The translations under genes and the position numbers were made by a program. The notes under the pieces were generated by a model, which was not told the DNA's origin, did no database searches, and saw nothing but the letters and a program-made list of their open reading frames with translations. Shown piece by piece: positions 46,948 to 57,000 of a stretch of 64,000 nucleotides of DNA. Origin of the DNA: Maribellus comscasis. Lineage in GTDB: Bacteria; Bacteroidota; Bacteroidia; Bacteroidales; Prolixibacteraceae. The DNA lies in the NCBI RefSeq assembly GCF_009762775.1, contig NZ_CP046401.1, forward strand, positions 2,914,001 through 2,978,000. The letters run 5' to 3'. Numbering within the stretch: the stretch's first letter is position 1; each line of letters starts with the position of its first letter.

Positions 46948-48372
46948 ATGAAGCCTTTTTTTCTTTTTTATGCCGCGTTATTTTTGGTCTTGACAAGCTG
47001 TCAAAATCAGGAGAATAAATTTGATAAAACAAAACCCAATATCCTTTTTCTTCTTGCCGACGATCTTGGTTACGGGGAATTGGGTTGTTATGGCCAGGAA
47101 ATCATCAAAACGCCGTCACTCGACAGCCTGGCAGGTCGGGGAATGCAGTTTACCGATTTTTATGCCGGAAACTGTGTCTGTTCTCCTTCAAGAGCAGTGC
47201 TAATGACCGGCATTTCATCTACTTTTAATACCATTCGTGGAAATAGCGGCAGCTTTTCCGGAGACCGCTGGATGAGAGTAACTTTGAAAAAAAGTGAAAT
47301 GACTTTGGGTGAAATGATGAAAACCGCAGGGTACCAAACTGCTTTTATTGGGAAATGGCATTTGGATGATCCCAATGATGTTTCAACCTGGGCATATAAC
47401 CGAGGTTTCGATTTTGCTGTGCAGGAACAATGGAGTTCGCGTTTTGGCGGTATTAATTATGATGAAGAACTTCACTGGATAAATGGGAAACAGGACTCGG
47501 TTTATTATAATTGGGAGGATTGGGAATGTAAAGATGAATTCAGAACGGAACTTGCATTTGACTATCTGGATAAAATTGATCAGAAAAAACCTTTTTTTCT
47601 GTTTATGTCATACAGGGCGCCGCACGGGCATGAGCGACAAATTGGAAATAAAGATATCTACGCGGACAGAGGCTGGCCTGCAAATGAAAGGTTGCACGCC
47701 GCCAAAATTACTTTACTTGACAAACAAATTGGGAGATTGCTGGAAAAGTTGGAGGAGATGGGAGAAATGGAAAATACACTTGTTTTTTTTACCAGCGATA
47801 ACGGCCCCCACCACGAAGGGCACAACCACGAGTTTTTTAACAGTAACAGAGAGTTGCATGGATTTAAACGCGATTTGTATGAAGGTGGAATAAGGGTGCC
47901 GATGATGGCTGTTTGGAAAGGAAAAATTATTCCTGGAACGACGACAAATCATATCAGCGGTTTTCAGGATATTCTCCCAACACTTGCTGAAATTGCCGGT
48001 ATCGAGGTTCCCGCTCAAACCAACGGGATTTCAATTTTGCCGGTTTTAGAAGGAAAAGAACAAGCCAAACACAAGAGTTTAAACTGGGAGTTTCAGTTGG
48101 ATGGCTGGGGGAGAATTATGCCTGATGGAGGATTTCGCCAGTCTGCCCGAATTGACAACTGGAAAGGCGTCCGCTACGGATTGTCCCATGAAATAGAGCT
48201 ATACAATCTTGCTACCGATATTTCAGAAACAAACAATGTTGCCAAAGATAACCCTGAAATGGTTCAGAGAATGAAAGAGTTGTTTGAGAAAAACCGTTCA
48301 GAGACTCCCGGCTTCCCATATGGTGGAGCGGTTCAAAATTACAAAGCAAAAGACAAGAATACTTTGAAATAA
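46948..48372 (+). CDS. Cys-type sulfatase lipoprotein (S1 family)
   Basis: A 474-residue sulfatase lipoprotein (lipobox VLTSC, Cys18). FLLADDLGYGELGCYGQ gives the metal-binding Asp pair, and Cys78 in CSPSRAVLMTG is the formylglycine residue. A second Cys at 76 precedes it. AFIGKWHLDD and FFTSDNGPHHEGHNH complete the pocket. The sequence is nearest to GalNAc-6-sulfatase/arylsulfatase-like members. It precedes the GH2 beta-galactosidase gene by 55 bp, consistent with removal of sulfate before galactoside cleavage. Confidence 0.92.
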   Translation: MKPFFLFYAALFLVLTSCQNQENKFDKTKPNILFLLADDLGYGELGCYGQEIIKTPSLDSLAGRGMQFTDFYAGNCVCSPSRAVLMTGISSTFNTIRGNSGSFSGDRWMRVTLKKSEMTLGEMMKTAGYQTAFIGKWHLDDPNDVSTWAYNRGFDFAVQEQWSSRFGGINYDEELHWINGKQDSVYYNWEDWECKDEFRTELAFDYLDKIDQKKPFFLFMSYRAPHGHERQIGNKDIYADRGWPANERLHAAKITLLDKQIGRLLEKLEEMGEMENTLVFFTSDNGPHHEGHNHEFFNSNRELHGFKRDLYEGGIRVPMMAVWKGKIIPGTTTNHISGFQDILPTLAEIAGIEVPAQTNGISILPVLEGKEQAKHKSLNWEFQLDGWGRIMPDGGFRQSARIDNWKGVRYGLSHEIELYNLATDISETNNVAKDNPEMVQRMKELFEKNRSETPGFPYGGAVQNYKAKDKNTLK

Positions 48373-48427
48373 ATTAGGTAATTTCTATTTTGGAAAAGTC
48401 TTTACTTTAAACAATAATATTTAAACC

Positions 48428-50851
48428 ATGAAGTCATCAATATTTCTTTGCTTTTTTGTTTTTCTCTTTTTGGGGGGCAATGCACAGGTTCGTCAGCTCG
48501 TTACGTTGGATTCAAACTGGAAATTTATAAATAAGGAAGTTGCCGGAGCTGAAAAACCGGAAACAAACACAGCCAACTGGGAAACGGTTTCCGTACCGCA
48601 CGACTGGGCTATTAAAGGGCCATTCGATAAAGAAATCGATGCACAAAAAGTACGTGTTACGCAAGACATGGAAAAAGAAGCCCGGATGAGAACAGGCAGA
48701 ACAGGAGCATTACCTCATATTGGTATTGGTTGGTACCGGAAAACATTTGAACTTCCCGGACTTAAGGCAGGGAAAAAAGTGTTGCTGGTTTTTGATGGAG
48801 CCATGAGCGATGCACACGTTTGGCTAAATGGTAAAGAAGTTGGAAATCACCCTTATGGTTACGCTTATTTTTATTTTGATATTTCTGATTATTTAAAAGA
48901 TGGCGAAAACATTCTGGCGGTGAGGTTAGAAAATCCATCAAATTCGTCGCGCTGGTATCCGGGTGCCGGAATTTACCGAAAAGTGCAGATAATCGTAAAA
49001 GATGAAACAAGTTTTAAACAGTGGGGAACATTTATTACCACACCATTTGTTTCAGAAGAGGTGGCAAAAGTGAATATCAAATCAGATGTGAATGGTGAAG
49101 ATGTAAGATTGGTTACTGATATTGTAGACGCAGATGGAAATGTGGTGGCAAGCAAAACTTCAGATGAAAAATTTGGTAAAACCATAGAACAAAATATTGC
49201 TGTTCCCCATCCGGAAATATGGGATACAGAATCGCCGTATTTATATACTGCACATTCAAAACTATTCGAGGGAAATGAACTAAAAGATGAGTTAGTTACC
49301 CGTTTTGGAATCAGAAGTGTAGTTTACGAACGCGGGAAAGGATTGATATTGAATGGTGAAGTAACAAAGTTTAAAGGCGTTTGCCTGCACCACGATTTGG
49401 GGCCACTGGGAGCAGCAGTAAATAAAGCAGCGTTAAAGCGGCAACTTACCATTTTGAAAGATATGGGATGCAATGCCATTCGTTCTTCGCATAACATGCC
49501 CTCGCACGAGCAATTGGAATTATGCGACGAAATGGGATTTTTATTTATGGCCGAAAGTTTTGACGAGTGGGCAAAAGCAAAGGTGAAAAACGGATACAAC
49601 AGGTGGTTTAACGATTGGGCAGAAAAAGATGTTGTTAACCTGGTTCGCGCAACCCGGAATCATCCAAGTATTGTAATGTGGAGTTCAGGCAACGAAGTTC
49701 CCGACCAATGGGGAGACGAAGGAGTAAAAAGAGCAAAATGGTTACAGGATATCTTTCATCGTGAAGACCCCACCCGCCCGGTTACGGTTGGTATGGACCA
49801 GGTGGCTAATACAATGAAGAATGGCTTCGGAGCAATTATCGATGTTCCCGGCCTAAATTACAGGTTGCCTTTGTACGGCGAAGCTTATCAACGGTTCCCG
49901 CAAGGATTTATCCTGGGCTCGGAAACAGCTTCAACCGTTAGTTCGCGTGGTGTTTATAAATTTCCGGTGGAAGAGTATAAACAAAAAACTTACGGTGATT
50001 TTCAAAGTTCTTCCTACGATTTGGAAGCGTGTAACTGGTCAAATATCCCTGACGACGACTTTGTTTGGCAGGATGATTATGACTGGGTAATTGGCGAGTT
50101 TGTCTGGACAGGTTTTGATTACCTGGGAGAACCAACACCGTATAATGAAGCCTGGCCTTCGAGGAGTTCCTATTTTGGAATTTGCGATTTAGCCGGTTTA
50201 CCAAAAGACAGGTATTATTTGTACCGCAGTCGCTGGAATACCAAAGAGGAGACCTTACATATTTTACCACATTGGAATTGGGATGGTCGTGAAGGAGAAA
50301 CCACGCCTGTTTTTGTTTACACCAGCTATAATACAGCCGAACTTTTTGTAAATGGCGTGAGCCAGGGGAAAAGAACAAAAAACAGGGAAGAAAGACTCGA
50401 TCGTTACCGTTTGCGCTGGATGGATGTAAAATACGAACCCGGAACTCTTAAAGTAGTTGCTTTTGATGACAATGGCAACCCGGTTGCAGAGCAAGAAATT
50501 CATACCGCAGGAAAACCACATCACCTTGAATTATCGGCCGACAGGGAAGTAATTTCAGCCGATGGAAAAGATTTAAGCTATGTAACGGTTTCTGTGGTTG
50601 ACAAAGATGGAAATCTCTGTCCGAATGCTGACAATCAGTTAAATTTTGAAGTATCGGGTGCAGGTGAATTTAAGGCAGTTTGTAACGGAGATGCTACGTC
50701 GCTGGAAATGTTTCATATCCCAACTATGAAAGCTTTTAGCGGAAAATTGGTTGTAACTGTTCAGTCAACTAAAGAAGCCGGTGAAATTGAGTTACAGGTC
50801 AAGGGGAAAGGATTAAAATCAAACACAATAAAAATTAGAAGCAATACGTAA
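48428..50851 (+). CDS. GH2 beta-galactosidase
   Basis: An 807-residue exported GH2 enzyme with a type I signal peptide (about 1-19, LGGNAQ). Domain order: jelly-roll sugar-binding domain (about 25-190, with VSVPHDWAIKGPF and GIGWYRKTF), Ig-like domain, TIM barrel with the acid/base in MWSSGNEVPDQWG (Glu near 422) and the nucleophile in VIGEFVWTGFDYLGEPTPY (Glu near 556), then DUF4982-like and Ig-like C-terminal domains (about 620-807). The EFVWTGFDYLGEPTPY sequence is the usual Bacteroidota GH2 beta-galactosidase form. It probably removes terminal galactose from the desulfated glycan. Confidence 0.93.
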   Translation: MKSSIFLCFFVFLFLGGNAQVRQLVTLDSNWKFINKEVAGAEKPETNTANWETVSVPHDWAIKGPFDKEIDAQKVRVTQDMEKEARMRTGRTGALPHIGIGWYRKTFELPGLKAGKKVLLVFDGAMSDAHVWLNGKEVGNHPYGYAYFYFDISDYLKDGENILAVRLENPSNSSRWYPGAGIYRKVQIIVKDETSFKQWGTFITTPFVSEEVAKVNIKSDVNGEDVRLVTDIVDADGNVVASKTSDEKFGKTIEQNIAVPHPEIWDTESPYLYTAHSKLFEGNELKDELVTRFGIRSVVYERGKGLILNGEVTKFKGVCLHHDLGPLGAAVNKAALKRQLTILKDMGCNAIRSSHNMPSHEQLELCDEMGFLFMAESFDEWAKAKVKNGYNRWFNDWAEKDVVNLVRATRNHPSIVMWSSGNEVPDQWGDEGVKRAKWLQDIFHREDPTRPVTVGMDQVANTMKNGFGAIIDVPGLNYRLPLYGEAYQRFPQGFILGSETASTVSSRGVYKFPVEEYKQKTYGDFQSSSYDLEACNWSNIPDDDFVWQDDYDWVIGEFVWTGFDYLGEPTPYNEAWPSRSSYFGICDLAGLPKDRYYLYRSRWNTKEETLHILPHWNWDGREGETTPVFVYTSYNTAELFVNGVSQGKRTKNREERLDRYRLRWMDVKYEPGTLKVVAFDDNGNPVAEQEIHTAGKPHHLELSADREVISADGKDLSYVTVSVVDKDGNLCPNADNQLNFEVSGAGEFKAVCNGDATSLEMFHIPTMKAFSGKLVVTVQSTKEAGEIELQVKGKGLKSNTIKIRSNT

Positions 50852-50890
50852 AATTTTATTTTAGGTCGTCATACTTTAGAATACTTTTTA

Positions 50891-50915
50891 TCTGTTTATC
50901 AACAGACGCTTTTTT
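50891..50915 (+). terminator. Weak intrinsic terminator after GH2 gene
   Basis: A 6-bp stem (TCTGTT with AACAGA, TATC loop) is followed by CGC and six T. It lies 40 bp after the GH2 stop in the 213-bp gap before the last two sulfatase genes. The short stem makes it a partial terminator at best. Confidence 0.4.
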
Positions 50916-51017
50916 AGTTGTTATTGATTTGGTTGAAGAGAGAGTGTTATGTGTTAATTGTTAGCAAACCGAATTAGTTAAATTTGGGTGTCGTATGGTT
51001 TGGTAGACTGATTTATG

Positions 51018-51025
51018 TATTTTTG
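51018..51025 (+). promoter_or_regulatory. Candidate -7 box for the tandem sulfatase pair
   Basis: TATTTTTG matches TAnnTTTG and lies 39 bp upstream of the first sulfatase ATG, in the only large gap of this gene cluster. The nearest TTTG (50999-51002) is too close (15 bp) for a standard -33 box, so the pair may have its own promoter or depend on an activator. Confidence 0.35.
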
Positions 51026-51064
51026 AAGTATACGCTGAACTAAAAAACCTAAATATAATTTTAC

Positions 51065-52492
51065 ATGAAGAATTTATTCATTTTATTTTTATTGAATTTA
51101 CTGCTGTTCTCTTGTCAGAATCGACCACAGGAGAATAAGGAGAATACAAAACCCAACATCATATATATTTTAGCGGATGATTTGGGCTATGGTGATTTAA
51201 GTTGTCAGGGGCAAACCCATTTTCAAACGCCAAATATCGATAAAATTGCAAGTGAGGGAATAACTTTTACGCAGCATTATGCAGGTTCAACGGTTTGTTC
51301 TCCATCGCGTTCTGTATTATTAACGGGGCAGCATACCGGGCATACACCGATTCGCGGAAACAAACGTGATGAATTTGGCAACTGGCCGATGGCATCGGAA
51401 GCATTAACAGTAGCTGAAATACTAAAAGAAAACGGATATGCTACCGGGGCTTTTGGAAAGTGGGGGCTTGGTTATCCCGGCTCGGAAGGCGATCCAAATA
51501 AACAGGGATTTGATGAATTCTATGGTTACAACGATCAAACCCTGGCACACAATTACTATCCTTATTTTCTAAATCACAACCAGGATACGGTTTGGCTGGA
51601 AGATAACGCAGGTGCGGGCCGTGGAACCTACGCCCCAATCCCCATTCACGAACAGGCTTTAAAATTTATGGAGGAAAATAAAAACAAGCCGTTTTTTATG
51701 TATTATCCATCGGTAATTCCTCATGCCGAGTTGTTTGCACCTGAAGCGTACATCAAAAAATACCGCGGTAAATTTCTCCCTGAAAAAGAATACAAAGGAG
51801 CAGACGAAGGAGCTCCCCGTTTTAAAACCGGTGGTTATGGATCGCAACCTGAATCACACGCAGCGTTTGCCGCAATGATTAATCTGTTGGATGATCAGGT
51901 GGGAGAAATTTTGGCAAAGCTAAAGGAACTCGGGATTGATGATAATACCATTGTTATTTTTACTTCTGACAACGGGCCTCATCTTGAAGGCGGAGCTGAT
52001 CCTGATTATTTCGACAGCAACGGACCCTTCCAGGGGTATAAACGCGATTTGTATGAAGGAGGAATCCGTATGCCCATGCTGGTACGTTGGCCCGGAAAAA
52101 TTAAGGCCGGAAGTAAAACCAATCATATTTCGGCTTTTTGGGATTTTCTACCTACGGCAACCGATTTGATTGGAGCAGAAACACCGGAAAATATCGACGG
52201 GATTTCTTATTTGCCAACGCTGCTGGGGAACGAAAATCAAAAGGAACATGATTATATGTACTGGGAATTTCATGAAAGAAACGGTCGGCTGGCTGTGCGT
52301 CAAGGCGATTGGAAACTAATTCGTTATGACGTGTTTTCACCTGAAAAAACAACAACCGAACTTTATAATCTGGCAAATGATCCGGGAGAAGAAAACAATG
52401 TAGCTGAAGGACATCCCGAAATTACCAACAACTTATTAAAATTAATGGAGTCAGCCAGAACGGAATCTGAGGTGTTTACGTTCAACAAATGA
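51065..52492 (+). CDS. Cys-type sulfatase lipoprotein (arylsulfatase A-like), tandem copy 1
   Basis: A 475-residue sulfatase lipoprotein (lipobox LLFSC, Cys17). Metal-binding Asp pair in ILADDLGYGDL, formylglycine site Cys78 in CSPSRSVLLTGQHTGHTPIR, and FTSDNGPHLEGGADPDYFD near the C-terminal half. It is clearly paralogous to the next gene along its whole length, including the GKWGLGYPGSEGDPN and FDSNGPFQGYKRDLYEGGIR blocks. The stop codon lies just before the downstream gene start. It would remove ester sulfate from a sugar unit of the glycan imported by this locus. Confidence 0.92.
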   Translation: MKNLFILFLLNLLLFSCQNRPQENKENTKPNIIYILADDLGYGDLSCQGQTHFQTPNIDKIASEGITFTQHYAGSTVCSPSRSVLLTGQHTGHTPIRGNKRDEFGNWPMASEALTVAEILKENGYATGAFGKWGLGYPGSEGDPNKQGFDEFYGYNDQTLAHNYYPYFLNHNQDTVWLEDNAGAGRGTYAPIPIHEQALKFMEENKNKPFFMYYPSVIPHAELFAPEAYIKKYRGKFLPEKEYKGADEGAPRFKTGGYGSQPESHAAFAAMINLLDDQVGEILAKLKELGIDDNTIVIFTSDNGPHLEGGADPDYFDSNGPFQGYKRDLYEGGIRMPMLVRWPGKIKAGSKTNHISAFWDFLPTATDLIGAETPENIDGISYLPTLLGNENQKEHDYMYWEFHERNGRLAVRQGDWKLIRYDVFSPEKTTTELYNLANDPGEENNVAEGHPEITNNLLKLMESARTESEVFTFNK

Positions 52493-52512
52493 TCAAATCA
52501 AACTTTTATTCA

Positions 52513-53949
52513 ATGAAAAGAAATCTTTTCCTTACCATTATTATTCCAATTCTTTTTTCCTGCCAAAACAAACCACAAAAAACCGGCGATGAAACAACAA
52601 ATTCCCAACCCAATATCGTCTACATTCTGGCCGATGATTTGGGTTATGGCGATTTGGGTTGTTACGGTCAAAGCCGTTTTCAAACACCCAATCTTGATAA
52701 AATGGCGAGCGAGGGAATGTTGTTTACCCAGCATTATGCCGGCACAACTGTCTGTGCCCCTTCACGTTCATCGCTGATGACCGGGCAGCATACCGGGCAC
52801 ACGCCTATCCGGGGGAACAAAGAAGTTCAGCCCGAAGGACAGTGGCCCATTCCTGATGGCACGTTTACTATTGCCGAGATGCTTAAACAGGCCGGTTATG
52901 TAACCGGTGGTTTTGGAAAATGGGGCCTTGGTTATCCCGGCTCTGAAGGTGAACCCAACAACCAGGGGTTCGATGAGTTTTTTGGCTACAATTGCCAGAG
53001 ATTGGCACACAACTATTATCCTTCTCATTTATGGGACAACCAAACCAAAATTATCTTGGAAGGAAACCGGGGGGATAAATTTGAAGATTATGCCGCTGAG
53101 CTGATTCACGAAAAAGCTTTGCAGTTTATTGAAAAGAATAAGAACAAGCCATTTTTTCTTTTTTATCCGAATGTAATTCCACATGCCGAGTTATTGTTAC
53201 CCGAAGAAAACCTGGCTGAGTTTCGGGGGCAGTTTCTTCCTGAAAAAGAGTTTAAAGGTGCAGAGCCCGGAGATGATGATTTTAGAAACGGAGCTTACGG
53301 CACACAAGCAGAAAGTCATGCCGCATTTGCCGCCATGGTAACACTTTTAGACCAGCAGGTAGGCGAAGTACTGGCCAAACTAAAAGAACTGGGATTGGAA
53401 AATAATACTATCGTAATGTTTAGTTCAGATAACGGGCCTCACCTGGAAGGTGGAGCTGACCCGGATTATTTTGACAGCAACGGTCCGTTACAGGGCTACA
53501 AAAGGGATTTGTATGAAGGAGGAATCCGTGAACCGATGATAGCATGGTGGCCGGGAAAAATTGAAGCAGGAACAAAAAGTGGTCACATTTCAGCTTTCTG
53601 GGATGTAATGCCAACAGTGGCGGATATCGCGGAAATTGAAGTCCCCGGGAATATTGACGGGATTTCGTTTCTTCCCACCCTGTTAAACCAGGGCGAACAA
53701 AAAGAGCACGATTATTTGTACTGGGAGTTTCATGAAAAAGGCGGGAGGAAAGCGATTCGCAAAGGCGACTGGAAACTGGTTCGTTACGATGTACTTCACC
53801 CTGAAAAAACAACCACTGAATTGTACGACCTTTCAACAGATATTGGTGAGGAACACAATGTGGCAGATGAACATCCTGAGATTGTAAAAGAACTTCTGGA
53901 ACTGATAAAATCTGCACGCACTGAATCGGAAGTATTTACTTTTAAATGA
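52513..53949 (+). CDS. Cys-type sulfatase lipoprotein (arylsulfatase A-like), tandem copy 2
   Basis: A 478-residue sulfatase counted from the ATG at 52513. That start is chosen because it aligns with the paralogue upstream and gives a clean lipobox (PILFSC, Cys17). An ATG at 52489 overlapping the previous stop by 4 bp would add eight residues. Asp pair in ILADDLGYGDLGCYGQ, formylglycine site Cys81 in CAPSRSSLMTGQHTGHTPIR, with GGADPDYFDSNGPLQG conserved. Differences from copy 1 (CAPSR versus CSPSR, CQRLAHN versus DQTLAHN) suggest a different sulfate position or sugar. It is the last gene before a bidirectional terminator. Confidence 0.92.
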   Translation: MKRNLFLTIIIPILFSCQNKPQKTGDETTNSQPNIVYILADDLGYGDLGCYGQSRFQTPNLDKMASEGMLFTQHYAGTTVCAPSRSSLMTGQHTGHTPIRGNKEVQPEGQWPIPDGTFTIAEMLKQAGYVTGGFGKWGLGYPGSEGEPNNQGFDEFFGYNCQRLAHNYYPSHLWDNQTKIILEGNRGDKFEDYAAELIHEKALQFIEKNKNKPFFLFYPNVIPHAELLLPEENLAEFRGQFLPEKEFKGAEPGDDDFRNGAYGTQAESHAAFAAMVTLLDQQVGEVLAKLKELGLENNTIVMFSSDNGPHLEGGADPDYFDSNGPLQGYKRDLYEGGIREPMIAWWPGKIEAGTKSGHISAFWDVMPTVADIAEIEVPGNIDGISFLPTLLNQGEQKEHDYLYWEFHEKGGRKAIRKGDWKLVRYDVLHPEKTTTELYDLSTDIGEEHNVADEHPEIVKELLELIKSARTESEVFTFK

Positions 53950-53973
53950 AAGAATTTATAGTATTTACAAATA

Positions 53974-54003
53974 GAAAAAGAGGTGATTCATCGCCTCTTT
54001 TTC
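53974..54003. terminator. Bidirectional intrinsic terminator
   Basis: A 13-bp stem with one G-T pair (arms 53974-53986 and 53991-54003, TTCA loop) with A-tract on the left and T-tract on the right arm. It lies between the last sulfatase gene (plus) and the large secreted protein gene (minus), so it can serve both convergent transcripts. Confidence 0.8.
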
Positions 54004-54010
54004 TATCTTA

Positions 54011-57000
54011 TCAGAATCGTTTTTTATAAATAACATTTCCGTTATAAACTGTATTTCCAATTATCACCTTGTATAAATACATTCCTGAAACCGCATTTGT
54101 CGGGACAAATTCAATATTATATTTTATATTTCCTTTAACCTGACCTTCAAATACGGTGCTGATTTTTCTTCCGGTTATATCATACAATTCGACAGTAGAT
54201 TTAGTATCTTCCGGAGAAACAAATTCAAACTTCAATTTTTCAGAAAATGGATTTGGATAAACTTTCAAATCAATGCTTCTAAATTCAGGGAAAAGTATCT
54301 CAGCAGATTTCTTTGCATTCGATTGCGTTCCTAAATTTGAGTTTGAGTGTATTACAATATTTCCCGCCTCAATAACCTGCTTTACAGTTTCATATCCGGT
54401 CCAGTTGCTGGAGTATATAAGATTTCCGTTGTTGTCCCAAACCGAAATTCCCATTTTGTCAAACTCACCATTTTGGCTGCAATCCGAGAGAGTTACCTGC
54501 AATTCCAGGTTTCCTCCAAGTGAGACAGGGTTTAATGGATTGGTTATGTCGGTTAGGTTTGCTTTGCTAACAAATTCTGCAGAATCACAATCATTATTTA
54601 CATCAATGCCAAGAGAATTGGTTGCATTGGTTTTAACCTGATAGATATGTTTCACTCCAAATCCATCTGTTTTACGGAAAATAATATTCATTTTTCCCTG
54701 AAGGTTAGTTGCCTGTTTGTTCCATTTAACGTTAAATCCGAAATTGGTTTTAGAATCCGGATCGGCAGCAAATAATCCGTCAGGACTATTATTGATAAGA
54801 TAACCTCCTCCAGTAATAAATTCACCATCAGGCACATAAATGGTGAGTACTGATTCTTCTCCGGAACAAAGTTCAAAGTAACTGTCGCTGCTTAATTCAA
54901 CAGAAACAGTGTAAACTTCTGAAGTATTGGTTTTTGATAATACAGTTTCAATCCAATTATGCGAAATATATCCGACCGTTGAATCATTTGGATCTACTAA
55001 TCCAATTTCGAGCCATGGACTGGTATAAACAATTCCTGCATCTGACACAACAAAACGTGCCATTGAATTTCGAATATCACCCTGACTTCCATCCATTTCA
55101 TCATAAATGGTTGCGGCCATATAAACATTATGTTCAAAATTTTTCCCAACTGAGGCAAACAATTGCCCGGTGTATGAATAACAAGCATTTTCCTTTGTGA
55201 TTTCAATCGATGTTGTGGCATCATTTACATCATAAATTATATCGTAATTATTAAACATCGCAGTAACCAAATGATTACCCGGGGCCATCTCGCCATTTGA
55301 AGGAAATGATGGATTCTCAATAAGAGGGTATTTTGCAATTGCTGTACCATCCGACTGAATATTAACAGGAGATCCAACTGGTTGGTTACCAATATAAAAA
55401 GTTACATCTCCGCCAATGAAGTTATTATCATTGCAATCCCAGGGTGTAATTGTTGCTGTAAATTCTACTGAATCACTGTACTGCTGGCTCAAAGGATTAA
55501 CCGATACAGATGAGATAGTTGATATTTTATTGACATTAATATTAAATGCACATGTCGATGAATTGCCACATTCATCCCGAACAGTCCACGATACTTGAGT
55601 CACTCCGGCATTAAAGTTAACGTTGGCAAGTGTTTGTGAACCACTTCCTGTTGTTGCTTCTGACAAAATATAACTATACTGTAAGGAGGAACTACAGTTA
55701 TCGCTTGCTGAAATATCAAATTCATCTCCTGTTGACGTATAGTAACATTCACCCAAATTGGTAAATGGAATCAGAAAATCTGAAGACGGACAATCACCAA
55801 TCACTGGTGCGATGGTATCCAACACGGTAATGGTTTGACTTACAGAACTAAAATTACCGCAGGTATCGGCAAAAGTCCACGTCCGAATCATTACAAAATC
55901 GTTTGGACAGCTACCTGGTAAAACTGTAGTTGCCGGAGAAACAGTAATCTCACCCCCGCAATTATCTGTAGCAGTTAAATTTACCGGTGGCGGGACTTCT
56001 GCCGCACAATCCAGCACTAAATCAGCCGGCGGTGCCTGTGGAACCGGCGGCAACGTATCCAATACGGTAATAGTTTGACTTACAGAACTAAAATTACCGC
56101 AGGTATCGGCAAAAGTCCACGTCCGAATCATTACAAAATCGTTTGGACAGCTACCTGGTAAAACTGTAGTTGCCGGAGAAACAGTAATCTCACCCCCGCA
56201 ATTATCTGTAGCAGTTAAATTTACCGGTGGCGGGACTTCTGCCGCACAATCCAGCACCAAATCAGCCGGCGGTGCCTGTGGAACCGGCGGCAACGTATCC
56301 AATACGGTAATAGTTTGACTTACAGAACTAAAATTACCGCAGGTATCGGCAAAAGTCCACGTCCGAATCATTACAAAATCGTTTGGACAGCTACCTGGTA
56401 AAACTGTAGTTGCCGGAGAAACAGTAATCTCACCCCCGCAATTATCTGTAGCAGTTAAATTTACCGGTGGCGGGACTTCTGCCGCACAATCCAGCACCAA
56501 ATCAGCCGGCGGTGCCTGTGGAACCGGCGGCAACGTATCCAATACGGTAATAGTTTGACTTACAGAACTAAAATTACCGCAGGTATCGGCAAAAGTCCAC
56601 GTCCGAATCATTACAAAATCGTTTGGACAGCTACCTGGTAAAACTGTAGTTGCCGGAGAAACAGTAATCTCACCCCCGCAATTATCTGTAGCAGTTAAAT
56701 TTACCGGTGGCGGGACTTCTGCCGCACAATCCAGCACTAAATCAGCCGGCGGTGCCTGTGGAACCGGCGGCAACGTATCCAATACGGTAATAGTTTGACT
56801 TACAGAACTAAAATTACCGCAGGTATCGGCAAAAGTCCACGTCCGAATCATTACAAAATCGTTTGGACAGCTACCTGGTAAAACTGTAGTTGCCGGAGAA
56901 ACAGTAATCTCACCCCCGCAATTATCTGTAGCAGTTAAATTTACCGGTGGCGGGACTTCTGCTGCACAATCCAGCACCAAATCAGCCGGCGGTGCCTGTG

